NCBI GenBank assembly: GCA_030407085.1
Contig: CM059587.1
Span: 40,403,001 to 40,467,000, forward strand
Reading direction: 5' to 3'
Source of the DNA: Trichopria drosophilae
Taxonomy: Eukaryota; Arthropoda; Insecta; Hymenoptera; Diapriidae
Length of the DNA stretch: 64,000 nt
Shown here: in pieces, positions 38,901-50,900 of the stretch
Layout of the letters: each line of letters starts with the position of its first letter
Numbering within the stretch: position 1 is the stretch's first letter
Translations under genes and position numbers: made by a program
The notes under the pieces: model-generated
Databases searched by the model: none
The model's input: the letters and a program-made list of their open reading frames with translations, nothing else
Told to the model about the DNA's origin: nothing

Positions 38901-41900
38901 ATGGTTTAAAAAACTGATTTCTGTCAATGGCAACACAAATGCATTTGTTGCCTTAATTCCCGTGATGTTTAGCGATTATTTCAGATTTAAACAATAAATT
39001 ATTCAAGTTGTCTACAGTTTGAAACTACTTCTAATATTCGATTTTTCTATAGGTAAATTTACGTTTTATCAACCGTTTTTTTTACATATTCATCACCCAT
39101 TATAAAATATGTTTCGGTATATGAGCCGTTTAGTAAAAGAAGTTTATATTACGTACAATATCAAACTATTCTATTGTATACTTGCAGAGCATATAAAGGA
39201 GAATGGCACTGAATAAATTCCATTATAAGTTATACAGAACATTGCAAAAAATTGTATGCTATGTCTATAGTTTCGTTGATGACTAAATATTTATTTAACA
39301 AAAATTGCTAAAGAAGTCATTTGTTGATATTTTTTGAACAAAAATTTCATATAACTGAATCTCTATCTGAAAGTCGGAGGATCCTACATGGTGAACAAAA
39401 ATTCGCAAAAATTTTTGTCTAACTGTGTGAAACTAGGTGTTTGTAGGTTTTTGGGATCCCTAAAGATTTTTCAAAATCCAAAACAACAAATTCAAAATAT
39501 TCAATGCCTTTGAATATTTTTTTGAATACTGTGTTGATATGAAACAAGTTTCCTTGATTACGAATTATGTTAAATTCATATCCTAAATAGGCAATTTTGT
39601 AAATATTAAAAATATGACAAAATTACTTACATTTACATGCGAATAATTTTAGATACACAGATATGTTGAACGAGGCGTTGAGCTTGATTTCCGTGTCGAG
39701 ACCTCGATGCATCATTTTCCAAAGGAGGCGAGTGTGGGAGGCGCCCCTGATGGAATCACAGGTGGACTGGGACGACGTAGTCGATAAATCTTTGCCACAT
39801 CCTTGCGTCCCCGTCGAAGCTAATCACCCATTGTACATTCTCTACACATCTGGAACCACAGGTGAGGAGAATCTGTAAACAAAACGTTTGTGCTCCAATT
39901 GTGCGAGATGTCGCAAGTTTTTCGACCGACGATTAATCTAAACTATTTTTAACAATTGTTTTGTTTTTTCCACACTTTCAGAGATTTCTTTATTTTTTTT
40001 ATTTTATATTTTTTCTGATTTACTAATTTGTTGCGTTTGTTCAGGAGATTATCATTAACAATCATTAAATATTACAAAAAGTAAGACGTGAATTGTATTT
40101 TCAGTGTAAGAAATATTTTTTGAAAGTTTATAACGAATACCAAAAAATATTTAGAAAAATTGCAAAATTACATCTAAAATATTTGTTTTTTATGATACAA
40201 TTGCTATCTGGTTAGATTACACAACAAATTATTTCTTTAGTAATTTTTTACGAGGAATTCAATGCAGATGTAATAAAAATAGTAAACAATTTTCTTGATT
40301 ACACAAATACTTTTAAAAATCCATCCGTAATTATTTAGACGATGTTTTTCTACGTTCATCACCATTTTTTTGAGTTTTCAAATTAACTTAGAGAAATTAA
40401 ATATATATTTTTTTACAATTTTTATTATATATTCATTTAATTTCTCGTCAAAAACTTACTGAAGAAATAATTCTTTGACCTTTTGGAAAGAATACTTCCG
40501 GAATGTTATGCCTGAACCGTTCTTTGCCTATTAAAAAATCATTGAAATATTTGTAAATATAAAACTCATTATTTAAACGATTTCAAAATTGTTGTTTTTA
40601 AATGAAACGATTCACCAAGTTTTAATTTGTTATAAATGTATATTCATTTCGAATATTATTAAAATCTCTAGATAAACCAAAAGGTGTTCAGAGACCGGTT
40701 GGTGGTCACATCGCGACGTTATGCTGGACTATGAAGTCCATTTATGGAATGGATAAAAATTCCGTATGGTGGTGTTCGTCGGACATGGGATGGGTCGTTG
40801 GCCATTCCTACATTTGTTACGGCCCTTTGCTGTACGGCATAACGAGCGTTATGTATGAGGGGAAACCAGATCGAACTCCGGATGCCGGCCAATATTTTAG
40901 GTTTGTCATTTTTCCTCAAAATGCAATTTTTTAAAACTTTTCAGTCGTTTTTGATAATTTAGTCTTAATTTTAAAGTCTGTCGTCCAAAATCTTTAAAAA
41001 ATTAAATTAAATTTGTTCGAGTGACGGGACGTATTTTGCGGACTTTTGCAGTCTGACAAAACACGACTTTTTTCACTCATGTCACTAATTCCTAACTTGG
41101 CCAAAATTTGTCCTTGCTTTCCGCATTATAATGTCATACGTAAAAGCAGTATTTGTCAAAAGTTCATTTTTATAATAATCCACGGTTCCTTCTTCCTGAA
41201 TCCGTTGGGAGAATAAGAAAAATACCACTCCTAATATCGCTTTTTCCAAAATTTTTTAAAGCGAATTTTTGTACCTCTCTGAAATTGAATTTTTGCGTCC
41301 AATTCGTTATAAAACTTTAAAGTACAGGAAATTAGATAACTTAAATCCAGTACATCCTAGGATTCCAAGGTTAAAATGACGTTCTGATCTATAGAAAATA
41401 TTGGAATGTAAAAGAGCACCCCCAAAACCTCCTAGGCCGAACTGCGTTTAAGTTTTCTAAACTCTTATACTTTAATATCTTAAGCTGCATTTAAGGTAAT
41501 AACTGATTCCAATCCGGCATTAATGGGTTAATAATACTGCTTGCATGTAATGATGGAAAAGTATTCTAAGGCAGACATTATGAAAAAATTATATAATATA
41601 CGCTTTACACATTATGCCTATAGACGGTAGTACTTCACCACTTGTGTCAGGAGGAATGAATACTAACCCATAATCTTATTAGGAGTGAATACCTACCCAT
41701 GGGTCGTTTTCGACCCAAAGAAAATTCAAATTGTATACTTTATAAATTGCACAACTGTAAGCATTTTGAAATGGCAGGACACATTTCACCCAGGTAGTGG
41801 GAGGAAAAGGCCTTAAAAAAGCCGTCGAATCAAAGGGTTAAAGTAGAAGAAGGAAATGCAATAGAGGGTGTATAAAAATGAGTCAAGACATAATATAACA

Positions 41901-44900
41901 GATAGTTTAGTTAGACTGTTACAATTATCTTTTTATTTACAGCACTTATAAAATGTTACAACTGTTTTTTTAAATTTATTATTAATTTGTTACAACAGAC
42001 TTTGTAATTATTATATAGCTCGTGCTTTTACATTGTATTTTTAATTATTGTTATGAGCTGCCTCCAGGAAGGATTTATATTGATTTTTTAAACGTTTTAT
42101 TTAAATTTCTTGTAACAGTTTTAACTGCAACATGAATTAATAAATATAGTAGTTTTCGATACAAGGATACAAGACGAAAAAAGTTTTTTTCTGGGAATGG
42201 GACCGCTGCACACTGAGAGGAAGATGAGGGCTGCATTACACATGTGCCGAAATGTATTTTTTATACAACTGTGCATAATGTGCTTCCCAAAAACGTTCAA
42301 AAATGTGTGAAGTCATTTTATGCACACTGTATCAAAAACTACTATTAACTAACGGTTTTCTGTGTATTAAATGATAAAATTCGTGCATAAACTTTACGCA
42401 CTCCATCTACTTTAAGCACAGTTTTTCCACTTGACGCACAGTAAACATGCATAAATAGTAGTTTTCGATACAAGGGCGTATGCGTAAAGAACTTTACACA
42501 CACACACGTGTGCCGAAATATTGTTTACGTACGGCTTTTTCGTGCGTAAAGTATAATCGAGTGCGTAAAGTTTACTTTACGCACAAGTTAACTTTACGCA
42601 CCGAAAAGACGTACATAAATATTGTTTAGCATAAGCGCTAGTGTGTAAAGTACTTTGCACTCATGCAGTTGTATCGAAAACTATTATCATTAAACTCTTT
42701 GTAATAATTCTAAATTTTCAGATTAGCAAAGCATATCGATTATTTGTAAATTTGTTCAAGAAAAGAGTTGCACCACTTAGTTCAAATTTTTTAAATTTCT
42801 TTCAAAATGTTTGATATACATATATATGTATTTTATATTTTTTCTGACAACTTACGGGTACTACAAGAAAAATCTATGTTTAGTCTTGATATTTGTATAT
42901 AATCAGTTCAAACCTTGCTTATTTTATTTTACGAATATTTCCACTTTTAGTTCTCTAAAGATAATATTTTTTTTCAGGATTATAGAACAGTACAAAGTGA
43001 ATACGTTATTCACAGTCCCTACTGTATTTCGAGTTATTAGACGGGCGGATCCCGAAATTCTCATAGGAAAAAAATATTGTACAAAAACGTAAGTTAAAGT
43101 TTTATTATATCTATTGTTATGATTTCTATGTAAAATCTAGATACGTAAGTAAACATTTTTAGGCATATTGATTTTTGCCAAACTTCTGTTTTTAAATGTA
43201 AAAGATAACAATTTCTCGATAACTGTTTTTATAAACAAAAAATAAGCGAACTTAAATAAATCGTACGCCTCTTCGTAAGTTTTTTCATAAAGGTGTTGAG
43301 AATATAACATACAAATTTCAAATAGGTAATAAAGATTTGTTGAAAATAGGCTTTCAATTACAGTAGAGTCTCGCTATAATTACGTTTCGCTATATTTATG
43401 TACCATCATATTTGCGCGGTTCCGCCTCGTTATATTTACTTGCTGCCGTTCTCTTTTTCCCCCTCTTTGCGAGCTGGGGCCTCAGAAAGGTTCTGTTGTG
43501 ATGTCACGAACATAACGCGACTGAGGGGAGTGGGAGAAGCGTCGCTTCTTTTGGTAAATATAAAAAGATGGGAGAGGAAGAGGAGAAACGTAAATATTTC
43601 GGGACTCTACTGTATACAGTTTTTTGTTCGAATTTTTATATATCATTATTTGCAATAATAAGAATTTATTTGACCCCATCATAAGGTCACATACATAAAT
43701 ATAAAAATTAAGAGTATATGAGTTACTTTTGGAAGTTTCATGAGAAAGATTGTTCCTTGTAAAAGAAAACTTGGTAACGCTGAAATTGCCGATTATGTGA
43801 ATTTTTTCTATTCTTTTCTTTGTTCCTTATCAAGGACAGAAAATATGTACGACCAATATTTTTCTTTGTTTTTGTGTAAAAATGAAACAATTCAATAGGA
43901 ATCCATACTTGTAAATGATCAATGAAGTAGACAATTTAACTAACCCAACTTTGATTTCTGTACTGGGATCCAGGCCCCACTAACCCGTCGTATTTTGAAT
44001 CAATATTATTCACGATTTTTGATGTTATATCTGAAATTTGCCCAGCAGTTTCCATTTTCTATTGCAAATTCATATTCAGTGGGTCAAAATACAAAGAATT
44101 AATGCGGCTTTCATCCAAAACAATATAATGTTCATTTTTAAAGCATATATAGATACGCATAAAACACGTCGGATTAATGTGGTATGGACCCCAGCACAGA
44201 ATTTTTTGTGTGGCACTGTGTAATAATATGCTGTGCATAACGTGAATAAAATTAACCTGTTTATTAATGGTTATTAAACTAAGTAATTGTAATATAATAT
44301 TCGTGAATGTACAGATTAAAGGCGATTTTCGTAGCCGGTGAACATTGCGACCACGAGGCAAAAGCGTGGGGGGAAAGGGTTTTTAAAGTGCCAATTTTGA
44401 ATCACTGGTGGCAAACAGAAACTGGACACGCAATTACGGCAACGTGTCTTGGACTTGGCCATAGTACGAACCCTCCAAAATACAGCACAGGCTTGCCTTT
44501 CCCAGGTTATAATGGTAAGTTTCTCATTATTTTAATTTGAAAAAAGGTTGCAATACCATTCTGAATCTATTGTTACAAATTAAGAAGATTTATTATTATA
44601 TAGGTCTCTAGTTTATTAGCATCTTATTTTGAAAAATATAATTATGTATCTGAAATTGTGAAACCCTCTACAGATGATTTCCTTTGGACTTGCGTGCATA
44701 CTTTTAAAGTTGTTTTTATATTGTTTTATTAAAAACATCCTCTTGGTTGGAATTTTCTTTTAGATCTTTTATAACTAATTACTGTTGAAAAGTGTTAACA
44801 TGATGTATACTTTTCAGAACTTGAAAAGTACTATTTCCTGCTGACCCCAAATATTAAAATATATTTTCCATCGCCATGTACAGATTTTGAAGCATGCCAA

Positions 44901-47900
44901 CCAAAAAAGTACGAATTTATTGATACACTATTCGAGGTCAAAAAACCATCTCTACATAAACCACAGCGTTTGTAGCGTGAACCCTTTATAACATTCATTT
45001 CCCTTAGCATACAAAATAGTTACAATTTGTTGTCACGGGTTTCGGAGTAGTTGATTACGAATCAGATTTTCGAAATTCAAAATAGCAAATCAGGATTATA
45101 AAAAATAGCTTGGACGAGAGGAAATTGGATAAATAAGGATTTTTAATGCTCACAGATTATGATTCTGACAATGGATTTGTCAACAGCTACGAGTAAAAGG
45201 TTGATTTTAAATCTCTTCAACCTGAAAATTTCCAATATGAATTCCGCAACATATACGAATGGAAAAATTCTATTCGGTATGGAAATTTATAATACATGGG
45301 AAAGGAATTTTTCAGATACATGTTTCTTCGTAGTCCGCAAGGAGTCGTATGGATCCGAAAATGAAGTTGCTCATCATTAAGTTTAAATGTCAAACTGATG
45401 GATTTAAAAACAAGTAGGTTAGAGAAGAATGTCCAGATAGTCACTTTAATGAAATTGTTGGCAAAAACACTGCTGGAAGAAATAATTAAAATATCGACTT
45501 TCTTTTTATTACACTGTGTAAGAATAGCAATACGAATGTAAATGAATATGCCATTTTTCTTACATTATCATAGTGAAAAATTACCATTTTCTTATAAAAA
45601 TTACCACAAAATATATGAAAACTATCCATACCGGATATGGGAAATTTCGAGTAGATTTTTATTACAGTATGTATTTAATTGCGCTGTAAACTGTACTATA
45701 TGTGTTTACTTAACGAAATTTCTAATAATCCGTTGTTAAATTGATAATCTGCTACCCAGAAAACCAGCCAGTATGCAGTTTCTTGGACAAGGATTCACCT
45801 TGCAATTACCATTTTGAAAATCTGACATCAGATTCATAATCAGCAACCCCCTAAAACTCTCTTGATAACAAATGTCAACTATTTTCCATGCTAAGGAAAA
45901 TGTATGATATAAAGGATAATCGTGCTTTGAGTATGAATACAGAAAAGTAATTGGTAAATTAAAAAAAAAAAAAACGGTATCGTAACCTTTCCGATAAAAA
46001 AATACATTCAAAATCTTGGTTATAATTCGAAAAAGTAGAGTATTTATACAGTAAAATGTGAATATAAATAACTCAATTTTACCATTTTCTTTTCGGAACT
46101 ACGATAATAAATTTCGATAATCCAGTAGTTTTTTTCAAATACTCACTGAATATTTTGGAGTAAAAACTGAACAATACTTTCATAAATAACGAAATCTTCA
46201 TATGAAATTATAAAACTGGTCTGGGTTGATCGCAAACATCGAAATTTGTGAATTGACATGATGAAATGTGATATTTTTATATCCTGTGTACAGAACTTTT
46301 AGGGTTTGAAGGCTTTAGAAGCACTAAAAATCATAAATATAATCGGCATTTTTTTTTTTAATTTTGGATAAAAGTAAAACAATTCAAAATTGTGTTAAAC
46401 GTAAACTTCATTTCATTTTAATTTTCAACGTACTCTACCCATTGCTTTTTCGTATATTTTGTTAAGTATTTTTATATATTGTTACGTTTTATTATATTCC
46501 GTTATGTTATCTTACAATTAGAAAAAATGAAAACAAAAAATGGGAAGAGTGTACTGAAATTAAATTAAAGTTCACCAATATTTAACGTTTTTCGAACTTC
46601 TTCTAACGGTGTGTTAGGTTTGATCACATATTAACTTCCGTGAGGAAAATAAATACGAGACTTTAGTATGCACAGTATTTTCCAGACAAAAGTGACTTTT
46701 CATTCTCTTCGTTTAATATGTTTCAGTTGGAGTGTTCAGAGAAGATGGAAGCAAGGCTTCTGTCAACGAACTAGGAAGGATCGTGGTGAAACTCCCATTG
46801 CCACCTGGCACAATGTCGACGTTATACAAGGCGCCCGAGAGATTTGCAGAAACTTATTTCTCCAAATATCCCGTAAGAATTGAACCAATTAACTATATGT
46901 GGACGTGACCTAAGTTGGTCAAGATAATTATTTCACATCTTAGACAAACATTCAATTTAAATTGTACATGTGTAGCTGAATTTTCTTCCATCCTTCCTTT
47001 TCATTTTGACCAATTAATTTGAAGACCAGCGCAAAAATACCTAGGAGTCGAAAATTCTAAATTCTTCATGTGTCTAAATATAGTAAAATGGGAAAGAGAC
47101 CTTTATTTTATTTTGAATTCGCTGATATTTAATAGTGACGCAAAGTATGGACTTTCTCACGTGAAATTGGTTGAAATTACTTTGGTTGAAGTTTCAACAG
47201 GTATTGTTGACCACCGCTATTGATAATTAATTATCAAAAATGCACAATAACATTTTCTTTTTATTATTACTGATAAATTCATAGTCGTCACAGTCCATTC
47301 TTTTACAAAAATGTTAACATTTACATTACGTAAAAAATGTTCACTAAACATTTCATTCCATTAAGTAATTGATTAATTAGTTGAAAAATAAAAAATAGAC
47401 GATTATTTCATGGGTTTACTTTCAAAAGAATAATAAATAAATAATAATAATAAATTGTTTAAATAAATGTTTATGATACGTTATGGTCATTTTTATTTAC
47501 TCATAATAGATAAATATGATATAAAATTTAAACGAAAGCTGGGAATTAAGAGGTATTTTTTTTAAATATGGAAGTTATAATAACAAATTATTTAGATAAT
47601 TTTTATTCTTATTTTTTTATAAATTATGATAATAGAAACGGTAAGATCTAAAATTCATGAAAAAAAACTGTAAATTCTTAGCATTGTTCTATATTTTTCC
47701 TTTTGTTTTTGCGTCGTACATTTTAAGTTTGCCGATAATATAACTAAACTTAACAACAAATAACTCAAAAAAGTGAAAAGTTTAATTTCAAGTACTGTCG
47801 GAAAATATAAAAACAGGTTACGGATTATAAGGAAGTGAAACAGAAATAAAAGAATATATATAACTCATAATTAATTTTGGACCTATTTTGAATGTTGTTA

Positions 47901-50900
47901 TTTTTTCATATTTTATAATACGGTACTAAATAAATTCAATTTTACTGGATTCGAAACTATAGCCTTTTCCAATTATTGTAGCCTTTTTTCCTCTTAATTA
48001 AATACCATGATGCAAACAAAGCTCCCTCATTTTAATGTTTGACTCATATTATTTGTCCCTAGTCTAAGTGAATAAATAGTTTTATTTACTTGGTATGCTC
48101 AAATATCCCTTATATTACCTAAATTCCTTTTCATTTTGCGTACTCTGTTATTTAAGAAGTCTTTAAAATATTGCAATCTATTTATTTGTATGACGAATGA
48201 AGTTAGAAGTAATTCAGTTCTTTCATAATATACACATTGTACAAAGTAATTTTCATCTCCAATTTGATATTACGTTTTATTATTATTATTATTATTACGA
48301 CTTTATTGACTTGAAAGGAATACAGAATCGTTCAGGCTAAAGGGCGAGCCACAGCAAAAGCTGTTTTACAGACTGACCTACTCAATTCTTACTATTTTTA
48401 AAGCTTTTTGGAATCGCTGCGTTGAGCTCCGCTTTTATTTTTCATAATGTATATTACTTTTGATGACGTTATCATTGAATGGATCTTTTCTTAACCCGTT
48501 AACTCCTTTCATTACGAAATGAGAAAAGGAAGTAGGTCAACTTCAGCTCAGTTTCTCCAGTAAAAAGATTTTTATTAAATTTTACCTTTACTAGTATTTT
48601 CAATTGTGCTATAGATCCCCGTCCAGAAACTGCAAACAAAAATATTATTTATGCAAAAATTTTGCAAAATAAAATAAAACTGCTATGATTTTTTACATAA
48701 AAAGTAATCCCGATTGTTGAACATAAATAATGTGGTAATAGAATACTTTTTGGAAGCAATGGCTGATTTAAAATGGCCACGCAACGAAACAAATTTAAAG
48801 CACCCGCACACAATGAATACTTATAATTTCAGAACAAATCCACATAGATAAATTACATATGATGAACCGAGCGATGACGGATGGTCTTATTGATCGACCA
48901 TTCTGAATTTGTCATTTTAGTGCTTCTAAACTTACTACATTTATAAAATGTGAAAAGAATATGTTTACAATGTTTAAACGTAGGCCAAGTGTGAAAGAGC
49001 TTCTATGCTGTGTATCGGTGGCAATTGCGAATCTACCACTTTGAATTTATAAATTCAAAATTACTATACTCTTCGTATATATATCCAGTTAACATTTATA
49101 TCATCATTATAAAACTCAAACAAATTTTATAACCTGTATTTCAAGGAACTAGTGTTCTTAGAATTGAATAATTTCCATACATTGTTTTCATTACATGACC
49201 ATTTTGAATCGGTTATGCTTCTAAAAAAGAATCACCATTGAAAATCGGATCAAGGTGATGGATACCTTCATGTTATCAATTATCTCCATTTTGAATTTTG
49301 AAATCTACCTTATATTAGTAATCAGCGGCTTCGAAAATGGTAACTTAATGTAATGACAATTATAATTGAACTTACTTATTTTATTACAAGACGAAATTTT
49401 ATTACTAGAATCTGAAAGAGCATACAATTTTAACGCGGCGCGGGCGGACCAGTGGTGCGATTTTGGACACACGCGATATTAACCGTTAGAATCAAACTTT
49501 TTCTTTATGGAAACGATGTACCCTGTGGTTTTAAGTGTCGCTGATCTCGAATCCAAAGTCAGAATTGCAAAATTTGAACAGCTGATCCAATATGGCGATT
49601 CAAACATACAAATGCTGTTTTTCAATGAAGCAGTTGGACAAATCAACCTTCGGAACGTTCGATATAAACGACAGTTGGTTTCCGTAGGTTTTTGGGGTCG
49701 CTGAATACGAATTTGATATCATAATTGCAAAATTCAAAATGCCGGACATCAAGAAGCCATCTCCTACATTGTCAATCGGAATTTCACAAAAATCGATGTA
49801 TATAAGTTTTCGAGGTCGCTGATTACGAATTTCAAGTCAGAATTGAAATTTTCAAAATGAGTGATTTAAAATGGTGGACATCAATAAGCTACCTATTACA
49901 CTGTCAATCGGAATTTCACAAAAATCGATGTATGTAAGTTTTTGAGGTCCCTGATTACGAATCTGAAGTCAGAATTGCAAAAATAAAAATGGCTGACTCA
50001 AAATAGCGGATATGAAGAGGCTAATTCTTACTTTGCCAACATGTAATTCGTGAAAGTCGATGATGTAAGTTCTTGAGGACCCTGATGTATCTCAAATTTA
50101 TAAACGGGATGTAATTCTGTGTCGTCCGTTAGCCGTCGAATACATTTCTCAGCTCTCACCGCATGGAGGTGGACGAATAGAGAGCCTTTTTCTGTTTTTT
50201 TTAATTTTTTTATATTTTTAAAATTTTTTCTGATTTTGGATTCCTGATCAACGTCTTCAAAAACTTAAATTCCGATTGATAGTGTGATAGGTACCTTCTT
50301 GATGTCCACCATTTTGAATCAGCCATTTTGAATTTTGGAATTTTGACTTCAGATTCGTAATCAACGACCTCGAAAACTTACATACATCGATTTTTGTGAA
50401 ATTCAGATTGACAATGAAGGAGTTAGCTTCTTGATATCCGCCATTTTGAGTCAGCCATTTTGAATTTTGCAATTATGATATCAAAATTCGTATTCAGACT
50501 CCAAGAACCTACGAAAACCAACTGTCTTTTATATCGAACATTCAGAAGGTTGATTTGTTCAACTGGTTCATTGAAAAACAGTATTTATAAGTTTGAACCG
50601 CCATATTGGATCAGCTGTTCAATTTCTGACTTCGGATTCGTGATCAGCGACCCTTAAAACCATAGGGTACATAGTTTCCATAAAGAAAAAGCATGATTCT
50701 AATGGTTAAAATCGCGTGTGTCCAAAATCGCACCACTGGTCCGCTGGTATGCGCTAATGGGTTAAGAAAAGTGGTGCTAAAATGTTTTCAAAGGCGTTTA
50801 TATACAAATTACCGACGTCCAATCTTATTCTGAACATGCGTCCCTCTCGGCGTTGACTGGTTTCAAGTGCCACTTAATTATAAGTTAATTTTTTCTTCGC

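Noticed and set aside
44059..44361. 100-residue minus-strand frame
   Set aside because: It overlaps the ACSS3 exon at 44,315 in antisense and the rest is intron; a shadow frame.
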